This document shows positions 7,354 through 14,927 of a stretch of DNA of 18,044 nucleotides, piece after piece; the first letter of the stretch is position 1; the number at the start of each line of letters is the position of its first letter. The notes under the pieces are model-generated. The model made no database searches. It was not told where the DNA came from and saw nothing but the letters and a program-made list of their open reading frames with translations. The position numbers and the translations under genes are program-made. Source of the DNA: Hyphomonadaceae bacterium UBA1001 (GTDB lineage: Bacteria; Pseudomonadota; Alphaproteobacteria; Caulobacterales; Aquidulcibacteraceae); contig DBAV01000264.1 of NCBI GenBank assembly GCA_002291875.1, positions 1 to 18,044 on the forward strand, read 5' to 3'.

Positions 7354-10026
7354 TCATGCCGTCGTTACCGCGTCGAGGGCAAGGGTGAACACCGCGCCCG
7401 GGCCATCGGCACGGTTGGCGCCCAGCAGTTCGGCATCCATCAGTGTGGCAAAGCCGCGCGCGATCGCCAGGCCCAGCCCGCTGCCAGGCGCAGCGCCGCC
7501 TCGCTGGAAGCGTTCGAACAGGCGGGCAGGGTCGCCATCGGGCAGGCCCGCCCCGCGGTCCGATACCGACACCTCGACGCGAGCCCCCACCAGCGCCGCG
7601 CGCACCGTCACCTCGCCCTGGCGCCCGGCATCTGGCCGCCCATGCAGCAGCGCGTTCTCGACCAGGTTGAACAGGGCCTGCTGCAGAAGCGCTGCGTCGG
7701 CGCGCACCAGCGGCAGGCCGGGCGCAATGTCGGCGCGCAGGCTCTGACCCGCCGCAAGCGGTGCCGCGCGCGCCAGCACTGCCTGCACCACCTCGCCCAC
7801 CTCCAGGGGTTCGCGCTGCGGGGTGACCGCACCTGCATCCAGGCGCGTCATGTCCAGCAGCTTGGTGACATGCCGGCGCATGCGCTCGGCCTCGCCCTCG
7901 ATCGAGGCGAGCAGCTCGGCGCGGGTCGCGGCATCGTGGCGATCGCCATAGGTGCGCAGTGAACTGGCGGCACCAAGGATGCCCGCAATGGGGGTCTTCA
8001 GGTCGTGGCTCAACGAGGCAAGCATGGTGGCCCGCAGGCGCTCGGCCTCCATCTCGACACGCCCCTCCTCCAGAGCGCGTGCGATGTGGGCCCGCTCGAG
8101 CGCGGTCGCGGCCTGGTCGGCCATGGCATCGAGCCGCCGCCGCTCGGCCGGGTCCAGCACCGTTGCGCGCTCGATACCCAGCACACCCGCCGGCAGGCGC
8201 ACCGTTCGCAGCGGAACGAACAGCCAGGCCGCCCCGGGCAAGGTGTCGGCACCGCGTCCCACCGCCTGACCCTTGTCCAGGGCCCACCGCGCCGCGGCAA
8301 GGTCGGCATCGGTCGGCTCGGACATCTGGGGGGCCATGGCCGCCACCCTCAGTCCGTCCACCCCGGTCCGGGCAAACACCACACACGGGGCATCGAAGGC
8401 GCGCGCCGCATCGGCGGCCAGACGGCGGGCGACATCGTCTTCGTCCGCCACGCTGGCCAGGCCGCGCGCCAGGTTCAAAAGCTCACGCGTGGTGCGCGCC
8501 TCTGCACGCGCGGCCAGCGTCTGGTTGCGTGCGCGCGCCGCCAGCGCGGAAACTACACCCGCCGCCAGGGCAAAGGCACCCAGGGTGACGACGTTCTCGG
8601 GATTGTCGACCTCGAGGGTGAAGCGCGGGTCGGTGAAGAGGTAGTTGTACACCAGCACGCTGAGGAAGGCGGTCAGCAGCGCGGGCCACAGTCCCCGGGT
8701 CAAGGCCGACACCAGAACAGCCGCCAGGAACACGAAGGCCAGGTTGGTGACATCGATCAGGCGGTCGATCGGCCACGCAATCAGGGCTGCAAGCGCGGTC
8801 AGCGCCACCGCCTCGAGAAATCCCGCCGCAGACAGGCGAGGCGGGTTCACCAGCCGCCCCAATGACCGGCCCGCCGCTTCGCCGGCCTCCTCGGGCACGA
8901 CGTGGATGGCAATCGACTCGGCCCTGTCGATCAGCGACCGGACGACCGAGCCCATCACCAGCTCAAAGCCCCATGGCCGCTTGGCCTTGCCCACGACGAT
9001 CTGGGTGACGTTCTGTTCGCGCGCATAGGCCAGTAGCGATTCAGCGACCGAATCGCCCGGCAGGGTGGCCGTGTCCGCCCCCAGGCGCGCGGCAAGGCGC
9101 AGGGTGTCGGCGACGCGCCCCTTCTCGGCCTCGCTCATCCGTTCTGCGCGCGCGGTGCGCACATGGACGGCAACCCAGGGCGCGCGGGCGGCATCGGCCA
9201 GCCGCTTGGCGTGCCGGACGATTTCGGCAGCCTGGACACGGTCGTCCACGCACACCAGCAGCCGGGCATTTGCCGCCCATGGGGCGGTCTCGCCGCGCGC
9301 GGTTCTGTGCCCGCGCACCTGTTCGTCGATCCGGTCGGCAGCGCGCCGCATGGCCAGCTCGCGCAGTGCGGCCAGATTGCCTGGGGCGAACCAGTTGCGC
9401 AGCGCGCGCCGTGCCTGCTCGGGACCGTAAACCTTGCCTTCGTGCAGACGGTCGATCAGCTCGTCGGGCGTCAGGTCAATCAGCTCGATCTCGTCGGCGC
9501 GCTCGAGGATGGCGTCTGGCACGGTCTCGTGCACGCGGACCCGGGTGATGCGCGCCACCACATCGTTCAGGCTCTCGACATGCTGGACGTTCAGCGTTGT
9601 CCAGACATCGATGCCGGCGGCCAGCAATTCCTCGACATCCATCCATCGCTTGGGATGGCGTGAACCTTCGACATTGGTGTGGGCGAACTCGTCCACCAGG
9701 GCGACCTGCGGCCTTCGCGCAAGCAGCCCATCAAGGTCCATCTCTTCCAGGTCGCGCCCGCGCCATTGAAGCCGGCGCCGCGGCAGGATCTCGAGGCCTG
9801 CACACAGGGCAAGAGTCTCGGCCCGGCCATGGGTCTCGATCACCCCGGCCGCGATATCCAGCCCATCGGCCAGCTTCTTGCGTGCATCGGTCAGCATCTC
9901 ATAGGTCTTGCCGACCCCTGGCGCGGCGCCGAGATAGATCTTCAGCCGACCCCGACCCTCTGCGCGCGCCTGGGCCAACAGCGCATCGGGTGAGGGGCGG
10001 TGCGGGGCATCCTCGATCGATGGCAT
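7354..10026 (-). CDS. kdpD: KdpD, potassium/turgor sensor histidine kinase
   Basis: An 890-aa sensor kinase, full length for the family. It begins with the KdpD ATP-binding domain: Walker A GAAPGVGKT at 33-41, then VDEFAHTN. A universal-stress-protein-like domain follows (about 250-375), then four closely spaced membrane segments (about 395-500), a GAF-like domain (about 520-640), the dimerisation domain with phospho-acceptor His674 in SLSHDLKTP, and the catalytic ATPase domain with the NLVENAL, DRGAGLP and GSGLGLA boxes. It phosphorylates KdpE when K+ is low and dephosphorylates it when K+ is sufficient. AGGAAAGG precedes the ATG. The 54-base gap after kdpC is the widest in the operon; no separate promoter is evident. 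Confidence 0.96.
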   Translation of the reverse strand: MPSIEDAPHRPSPDALLAQARAEGRGRLKIYLGAAPGVGKTYEMLTDARKKLADGLDIAAGVIETHGRAETLALCAGLEILPRRRLQWRGRDLEEMDLDGLLARRPQVALVDEFAHTNVEGSRHPKRWMDVEELLAAGIDVWTTLNVQHVESLNDVVARITRVRVHETVPDAILERADEIELIDLTPDELIDRLHEGKVYGPEQARRALRNWFAPGNLAALRELAMRRAADRIDEQVRGHRTARGETAPWAANARLLVCVDDRVQAAEIVRHAKRLADAARAPWVAVHVRTARAERMSEAEKGRVADTLRLAARLGADTATLPGDSVAESLLAYAREQNVTQIVVGKAKRPWGFELVMGSVVRSLIDRAESIAIHVVPEEAGEAAGRSLGRLVNPPRLSAAGFLEAVALTALAALIAWPIDRLIDVTNLAFVFLAAVLVSALTRGLWPALLTAFLSVLVYNYLFTDPRFTLEVDNPENVVTLGAFALAAGVVSALAARARNQTLAARAEARTTRELLNLARGLASVADEDDVARRLAADAARAFDAPCVVFARTGVDGLRVAAMAPQMSEPTDADLAAARWALDKGQAVGRGADTLPGAAWLFVPLRTVRLPAGVLGIERATVLDPAERRRLDAMADQAATALERAHIARALEEGRVEMEAERLRATMLASLSHDLKTPIAGILGAASSLRTYGDRHDAATRAELLASIEGEAERMRRHVTKLLDMTRLDAGAVTPQREPLEVGEVVQAVLARAAPLAAGQSLRADIAPGLPLVRADAALLQQALFNLVENALLHGRPDAGRQGEVTVRAALVGARVEVSVSDRGAGLPDGDPARLFERFQRGGAAPGSGLGLAIARGFATLMDAELLGANRADGPGAVFTLALDAVTTA

Positions 10027-10080
10027 GCTCGCCTTTCCTGGCAGCGGCTTGGCGGTCGCGCGTCGTGGCGCACGCGGCCG

Positions 10081-10671
10081 TCAGGGCACGCCAGCCCCGG
10101 GGGCCGCATTGGCGAGGGGCATGGCGTCCAATGCCATATTCAGTGCCAGGATGTTGACCCACTCTTCACCCAACACGCCTGCGAACCTCGGCTCGACGCG
10201 GGCCTCGACCAGCGCCTGGACATCATCGACGGGAAGGCCGCGGGCGCTGGCGACACGCGCGACCTGGAACAACGCGGCCTGCCGCGAAATGTGCGGATCC
10301 AGCCCCGACCCCGAGGCGGTCAACAGTTCAGGCGGGATCCGGGAGACCGGCACGCCGTGGCGTGCCGCCTCTGCGCGCACCCGGTCAGCCAGTGCCTGCG
10401 AGGTGGGACCCAGATTGGATCCTGACGATGCGCGCCCGTCATAACCTTCGCCGGCCGCCGATGGGCGCCCCCAGAAGTATTGGGGCTGGCTGAAGGACTG
10501 GCCGACCAGCGACGAGCCGACGACAACGCCGTCACGCGTCACGGGCGAACCGGCCGCCTGGTGGGGAAACACCGCCGCGGCGAGGCCGGTCACCCCCAGC
10601 GGATAGGCAATCCCGGTCAGCGCCGTCAGCAGCGCAACAAGGACCAGGGCAGGACGCAGGTGAACGAGCAT
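10081..10671 (-). CDS. kdpC: KdpC, subunit of the KdpFABC potassium pump
   Basis: A 196-aa protein with one N-terminal membrane helix (about 8-30) and a soluble domain outside the cytoplasmic membrane, as in the family. Conserved stretches are visible: GIAYPL near the start, SLVGQSF, PQYFWGRPSA, SGSNLGPTS, and ISRQAALFQVARVA towards the end. KdpC holds the KdpA and KdpB subunits together and is needed for high-affinity K+ transport. It starts 10 bases after kdpB, with a GAGGG ribosome binding site overlapping the kdpB stop codon. Confidence 0.96.
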   Translation of the reverse strand: MLVHLRPALVLVALLTALTGIAYPLGVTGLAAAVFPHQAAGSPVTRDGVVVGSSLVGQSFSQPQYFWGRPSAAGEGYDGRASSGSNLGPTSQALADRVRAEAARHGVPVSRIPPELLTASGSGLDPHISRQAALFQVARVASARGLPVDDVQALVEARVEPRFAGVLGEEWVNILALNMALDAMPLANAAPGAGVP

Positions 10672-10681
10672 GATTGTTCCC

Positions 10682-12730
10682 TCAGACCAGGTTCAGAGCG
10701 TTGACGGCGAGGTCGATCAGCTTGATCCCCACAAAGGGCGCCACAAGCCCGCCCACGCCATAGAGCGCCAGATTGCCCGCCAGCAGGCGCGCGGCCGGTG
10801 CGGGCCGCCACCTTACCCCCCGCAGGGCCAGTGGGATCAGCATCGGGATGACGATGGCATTGAAGATGATGGCCGACAGGACAGCGCTTTCGGCGCTGCC
10901 CAGCTGCATCAGGTTCAGCGCGCTCAGGCCGGGATAGATGCCCGCGAACAGTGCGGGGATGATGGCGAAATACTTCGCCACGCCATTCGCGATCGAAAAG
11001 GTCGTCAGCGCCCCGCGCGTCATCAGCAGCTGCTTGCCGATCGACACCACCTCGATCAGCTTGGTGGGGTCGGAGTCGAGGTCGATCATGTTGCCGGCCT
11101 CGCGCGCGGCTGGCGTGCCGGTCTGCATGGCCACGCCGACATCGGCCTGTGCCAGCGCTGGGGCATCATTGGTCCCGTCACCGCACATCGCCACCAGCCG
11201 GCCGGCCGCCTGCTCGCGCCGGATCAGGTCCAGCTTGTCCTCTGGCTTGGCCTCGGCCAGGAAGTCGTCGACGCCGGCTTCGGCGGCGATCGCGGCTGCG
11301 GTCAGCGGGTTGTCGCCGGTGATCATCACGGTTCGGATGCCCATCCGGCGCAGCTCGGCAAAGCGTTCGTTGACCCCGCCCTTCACCACGTCCTTCAGGT
11401 GTACGATGCCCAGCAGGGTCTGGTCGCGTGCCACCGCCAGGGGTGTGCCGCCCCCGCGCGCCACACCTTCCGCGGCGGCGCGGACCTCGGGCGCGAGTGT
11501 GCGCGCGCCGGGCATGGCCGCGACATGCGCCATCACGGCATCCACCGCCCCCTTGCGCACCGAGGAGCCCTCGAGGTCGACCCCACTCATGCGTGTCTGG
11601 GCCGTAAACGGCACGAAACGCGCATGGGCGGGCGCCATGTCGCGTCCCCTCATGCCGAATTTCTCCTTGGCGAGGACCACGATCGAGCGCCCTTCTGGAG
11701 TCTCGTCCGACAGCGAGGCCAGCCAGGCCGCATCCGCCAGGTCGCGCTCGGCCACGCCCGGCGCCGGAAGAAACGCCACTGCCTGACGGTCTCCCAGCGT
11801 GATGGTGCCGGTCTTGTCCAGCAAAAGGACATCGACATCGCCTGCGGCCTCGACCGCGCGTCCCGACGTGGCCAGCACGTTGAAGCGCACCAGCCGGTCC
11901 ATCCCCGCAATGCCGATGGCCGACAGCAGCCCCCCGATGGTGGTCGGAATCAACGCGACGAACAGGGCGGCCAGTGCGATCACGCCCACCCCGCCTCCAG
12001 ACCACGCCGCAAGAGCGGGAATGGTGGCCACCGCCAGCACGAACACCAAAGAAAGCCCCGAGAGCAGGACGGTCAGCGCGATCTCGTTGGGCGTCTTGCG
12101 GCGCGAGGCGCCTTCGACCAGCGCAATCATGCGGTCAAGGAAGGTGGAGCCCTGAACCGCCGTGACCTTCACCACGATCCGGTCGGACAGCACCCGCGTT
12201 CCGGCGGTTACGGCGCTTCGGTCGCCGCCGGCCTCGCGGATCACCGGGGCGCTTTCGCCGGTGATGGCGCTTTCATCGACGGTGGCAACACCCTCGATCA
12301 CCTCTCCGTCGGCGGGAACCAGCTCGCCCGCGACCACCTCGACCAGTTCGCCCGGTGTCAGGTCGCTGGCCGCCACCGCAGGCTGGGCGGCACCATTGAC
12401 CAGACGGCGCGCGGTCAGTTCAGAGCGGGCACGCCGCAGGCTGGCGGCCTGGGCCTTGCCACGCCCCTCGGCGACCGCCTCGGCAAAGCAGGCGAACCAG
12501 GCGGTGACCCACAGCCACAGCGCGATCTGACCGGCAAAGACCGGCTGGCCGGTTCCGGTCGCCAGGTCGCGCAGAAAGACCCAGGTGACATGGGCGGCGA
12601 CCACAGCGGTCGCGAACATCACCGGATTGCGCCAAAGCCGGGTGGGCAGCAGCTTGGCAAAGGCGTCACGGGCTGCGGGGACCAGAATGGCGGGATCGAG
12701 CAGACCCGGCGCGCGGGGACGGTCGGACAT
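10682..12730 (-). CDS. kdpB: KdpB, P-type ATPase subunit of the KdpFABC potassium pump
   Basis: A 682-aa P1A ATPase. The actuator motif TGES is at 157-160, the membrane motif IPTTIGG at 261-267, the phosphorylated Asp305 lies in DKTGTIT, and MCGDGTNDAPALAQ is the hinge motif. It hydrolyses ATP to drive K+ uptake through KdpA. Ser160 of TGES lines up with E. coli Ser162, whose phosphorylation shuts the pump off at high K+, so that control could also operate here; this is inference from family knowledge. GAGGAGG, overlapping the kdpA stop codon, is the ribosome binding site. Confidence 0.97.
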   Translation of the reverse strand: MSDRPRAPGLLDPAILVPAARDAFAKLLPTRLWRNPVMFATAVVAAHVTWVFLRDLATGTGQPVFAGQIALWLWVTAWFACFAEAVAEGRGKAQAASLRRARSELTARRLVNGAAQPAVAASDLTPGELVEVVAGELVPADGEVIEGVATVDESAITGESAPVIREAGGDRSAVTAGTRVLSDRIVVKVTAVQGSTFLDRMIALVEGASRRKTPNEIALTVLLSGLSLVFVLAVATIPALAAWSGGGVGVIALAALFVALIPTTIGGLLSAIGIAGMDRLVRFNVLATSGRAVEAAGDVDVLLLDKTGTITLGDRQAVAFLPAPGVAERDLADAAWLASLSDETPEGRSIVVLAKEKFGMRGRDMAPAHARFVPFTAQTRMSGVDLEGSSVRKGAVDAVMAHVAAMPGARTLAPEVRAAAEGVARGGGTPLAVARDQTLLGIVHLKDVVKGGVNERFAELRRMGIRTVMITGDNPLTAAAIAAEAGVDDFLAEAKPEDKLDLIRREQAAGRLVAMCGDGTNDAPALAQADVGVAMQTGTPAAREAGNMIDLDSDPTKLIEVVSIGKQLLMTRGALTTFSIANGVAKYFAIIPALFAGIYPGLSALNLMQLGSAESAVLSAIIFNAIVIPMLIPLALRGVRWRPAPAARLLAGNLALYGVGGLVAPFVGIKLIDLAVNALNLV

Positions 12731-12742
12731 CGTGCGTCCTCC

Positions 12743-14440
12743 TCAGAACAGGCCGCTGGCAGTGGCTTCGGCCAATGGGCCGAGCGCCAGCGCGGGGAAG
12801 AAGGTCAGGCCACCAACAATCAGCACGATCGCCACCAGCAGACCCACGAACAGCGGGCCTGAGGTGGGGAAGGCGCCCGCCGACGCGGCGGCGGGGCTGC
12901 GCGTCGAGAGCGCGCCAGCAATCGCAAGCACCGGCACGATGATCAGGAAGCGCCCCACCATCATCGCCGCGGCCAGCCCATAGGCCCAGAAATCGCTGGT
13001 GGCGGTCAGTCCGCCGAAGGCCGAGCCATTGTTCGCCCCGGCCGAGGTGAAGGCGTAAAGCATTTCCGAAAAGCCGTGCGGGCCGCCATCCTGAACCCCT
13101 GCCGTGCCCGCACCCGCCGCAGCGAATGCGGTGCCGACCAGAATGGCGAAGGGCGCCGCCAGAATGGCGAACACGGCCAGGCGCACCTCGCGCGCTTCGA
13201 TCCGCTTGCCCAGCCAGGTCGGCGTGCGGCCGACCATCAGGCCTGCGATGAACACCGTCAGAAGGACGAACACCAGCATGCCATAGAGCCCGGCACCAAC
13301 CCCGCCGACGATGACCTCGCCCAGCATCATGTTGACCATCGGCACCATGCCCCCCAGCGGGGTGAAGCTGTCATGCATGGCGTTCACCGCCCCGCACGAG
13401 GCCGCCGTCGTCACCACCGCGAACAGCGCCGATGCGGCGATGCCGAACCGGGTTTCCTTGCCCTCCATGTTGCCGGCCGACGGGTCCACCCCGGCTGCAA
13501 CCAGAGCCGCAGAAGCGTGGCTTTCCGCCCAATAGGTCAGTCCGACGCCCACCAGGAACAGCGAGCCCATGGCCGCGAGGATCGCCCAGCCCTGACGCTC
13601 GTCGCCGACGATCCGCCCGAAGGTGACGCACAGGCCCGCGCCCAGCACGAAGATCGAGACCATCTGGATGAAGTTGGTCAATGCGCCAGTATTCTCGAGC
13701 GGATGGGCGGCGTTCGCGTTGAAGAACCCGCCGCCATTGGTGCCCAGCATCTTGATGGCCACCTGGCTGGCAACCGGCCCCACCGCGATGTCCTGGGTCG
13801 GGCCCTCGAGCGTGCTCGCCTGCAGCGATCCCGCCAGCGTCTGGGGAATGCCCAGTGCCACATAGGGCAGCGCCAGCACCACGCAGGCCGGAAGCAGGAC
13901 ATAAAGCACCCCGCGCATCAGATCGACCCAGAAATTGCCCAGCGTGCCCGAGCCGCGTGCGGCAATCCCGCGCGACACCGCCACCGCGACTGCCATGCCC
14001 ACCGCCGCCGAGGCGAAGTTCTGCACCGTCAGCGCCGCCATCTGCGAAAGATGGCTCATGGTGGTTTCGCCACCATAGGACTGCCAGTTGGTATTGGTCA
14101 CAAAGCTGACCGCCGTGTTGGCAGCGATGGCTGGCGGCACGCCCTCGAAACCCTGCGGGTTGAACGGCAGGACGCCCTGCAGGCGCAGGATGGCGTGCAC
14201 CACCAGCGCGGACACCAGGCTGAACACCACCACGCCGACCGCATAGGTGCGCCAGCCCTGGGCCTCCTGTGGGCGCACGCCGGCCAGGGCGTAGATGCCG
14301 CGCTCGACCGGCGCCACCAGAGGCGTCAGCCAGGTCCGGCGTCCGGCATAGACCGCGTCCAGATAGAGCCCCACCGGCCGCGCCAGCGCGGCGACAATCA
14401 GGGTGAAGCCAAGGATGAGAATCCAGCCCTCGATGGTCAT
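12743..14440 (-). CDS. kdpA: KdpA, channel-like K+ binding subunit of KdpFABC
   Basis: A 565-aa membrane protein of about ten helices that binds K+ from outside and passes it to KdpB. Filter-region motifs of the SKT superfamily are visible: TNTNWQSYGG (115-124), GTNGGGFFNAN with HPLENTGALTNF after it, and SAGANNGSAFGG near the C-terminus. Length matches the family (E. coli, 557 aa). The ATG lies 9 bases after the kdpF stop, with GAGGGG overlapping that stop as ribosome binding site. Confidence 0.97.
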   Translation of the reverse strand: MTIEGWILILGFTLIVAALARPVGLYLDAVYAGRRTWLTPLVAPVERGIYALAGVRPQEAQGWRTYAVGVVVFSLVSALVVHAILRLQGVLPFNPQGFEGVPPAIAANTAVSFVTNTNWQSYGGETTMSHLSQMAALTVQNFASAAVGMAVAVAVSRGIAARGSGTLGNFWVDLMRGVLYVLLPACVVLALPYVALGIPQTLAGSLQASTLEGPTQDIAVGPVASQVAIKMLGTNGGGFFNANAAHPLENTGALTNFIQMVSIFVLGAGLCVTFGRIVGDERQGWAILAAMGSLFLVGVGLTYWAESHASAALVAAGVDPSAGNMEGKETRFGIAASALFAVVTTAASCGAVNAMHDSFTPLGGMVPMVNMMLGEVIVGGVGAGLYGMLVFVLLTVFIAGLMVGRTPTWLGKRIEAREVRLAVFAILAAPFAILVGTAFAAAGAGTAGVQDGGPHGFSEMLYAFTSAGANNGSAFGGLTATSDFWAYGLAAAMMVGRFLIIVPVLAIAGALSTRSPAAASAGAFPTSGPLFVGLLVAIVLIVGGLTFFPALALGPLAEATASGLF

Positions 14441-14449
14441 GACGGCCCC

Positions 14450-14539
14450 TCAGAAGCGTTCGGGGCGGACGAGTGCCGCGCCGAAAAGGATCGCAAGGCC
14501 GATGGCGAGGATGGCGCCCAGCACCAGATCGACTCCCAT
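14450..14539 (-). CDS. kdpF: KdpF, small stabilising subunit of KdpFABC
   Basis: A 29-aa peptide with a single membrane helix. It begins MGVDLVLGAILAIG and ends VRPERF; the hydrophobic helix, the C-terminal acidic/aromatic end and the exact length of 29 match E. coli KdpF. It packs between KdpA and KdpB and stabilises the complex. It lies directly before kdpA, its standard position. No good Shine-Dalgarno sequence is present; the ATG is 3 bases after the stop of the upstream peptide, which suggests translational coupling. Confidence 0.88.
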   Translation of the reverse strand: MGVDLVLGAILAIGLAILFGAALVRPERF

Positions 14540-14542
14540 CGG

Positions 14543-14626
14543 TCAGACCCGCGCGACGGCGGCGACGGTGGCGCCGACGACGGCGAATGCCGCCAGGATG
14601 AAGAACAGTGCGATGATGTCTGCCAT
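14543..14626 (-). CDS. 27-aa single-helix membrane peptide heading the kdp operon
   Basis: This small ORF starts MADIIALFFILAAFAVVG and ends AVARV: one hydrophobic helix spanning nearly the whole peptide with a single arginine near the end. GGAGG lies 5 bases before the ATG, the best ribosome binding site near the operon head. Its stop is 3 bases from kdpF. From memory, similar unnamed peptides precede kdpF in some other bacteria, but I cannot search for this. It could be a KdpF-like accessory subunit, a second small regulator of the pump, or a leader peptide that opens kdpF for translation. It is not KdpF itself, which follows it. Confidence 0.6.
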   Translation of the reverse strand: MADIIALFFILAAFAVVGATVAAVARV

Positions 14627-14704
14627 CGGGCCCTCCGCCGGTTCGCGATCGGCGGCGATTTCGGCCAGGTGGGCTTAACGATCGAGGGACGCCCGCCCCC
14701 CGGC

Positions 14705-14723
14705 GCATTAAGAGGGCATTAAG
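14705..14723 (-). promoter_or_regulatory. Direct repeat, candidate KdpE operator
   Basis: GCATTAAG occurs at 14705-14712 and again at 14716-14723, exactly 11 bp apart (CTTAATGC twice on the kdp strand). OmpR/PhoB-type regulators such as KdpE bind head-to-tail half-sites one helical turn apart. The repeat is the most A+T-rich patch of the region and lies 79-97 bases upstream of the first kdp-operon gene, suitable for an activator. It could also affect the divergent ATPase gene. Binding is inferred. Confidence 0.5.
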
Positions 14724-14855
14724 GCGGGACGTGCGCGCGCGCTCTCGCCTTGATGACATCTGCGTGATTGGGCTGGATGACTGGCATGCTGCGCCCAAAT
14801 GCCTCGGTGCGTTCCGGGCCCCTCTGGCGAGCTGCTCGCGATGTCGGACCGCCCA

Positions 14856-14927
14856 TCCGCGTGCGCGGAGGGGCGTGGGCCGTCCGTGCCCACCCCTTCG
14901 TGCGCGCCCAACGAAGGGGAAGCTCAG
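14856..14927 (+). promoter_or_regulatory. Leader RNA that can hide or free the ribosome binding site
   Basis: CCCCTTCGT (14893-14901) pairs perfectly over 9 bp with ACGAAGGGG (14911-14919). That second arm contains the Shine-Dalgarno sequence AAGGGGA of the ATPase, whose ATG is at 14928. Upstream, TCCGCG/CGCGGA (14856-14869) forms another hairpin. Both are incompatible with a long helix pairing 14859-14873 with 14893-14907 and 14876-14880 with 14888-14892, which would leave the Shine-Dalgarno sequence single-stranded. Two exclusive folds with a sequestered ribosome binding site is the plan of a riboswitch or RNA thermometer. No known class was recognised, and GC-rich RNA folds easily by chance. 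Confidence 0.42.

Larger units (their letters stand above)
14627..14927. other. Divergent control region between kdp and the second P-type ATPase
   Basis: The 301 bases hold no credible gene. On the kdp side are the first ribosome binding site (about 14632-14636), a TTAACG element (14674-14679), and an 11-bp-period direct repeat (14705-14723). On the ATPase side, TTGATG (14750-14755) and CTGGAT (14773-14778), 17 bases apart, form a weak promoter candidate; the rest is a structured leader. The overlapping long frames here lack ribosome binding sites and conserved sequence. Confidence 0.6.

Noticed and set aside
10670..12862. Long plus-strand frame (730 codons) opposite kdpB
   Set aside because: It is an antisense shadow of kdpB with low-complexity composition and no ribosome binding site.
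13076..14722. Long plus-strand frame (548 codons) opposite kdpA and kdpF
   Set aside because: It is an antisense shadow of kdpA, rich in His, Arg and Asp, with no recognisable fold.
14799..14927. Upstream ATG start for the P-type ATPase
   Set aside because: It lacks a ribosome binding site, adds 43 low-complexity residues and would run through the leader hairpins; the ATG at 14928 has AAGGGGA at the right distance.
14780..14927. yybP-ykoY manganese riboswitch
   Set aside because: Such elements are known before P-type ATPase genes, but the conserved GGGGAGTAGC-type core was not found in the leader.
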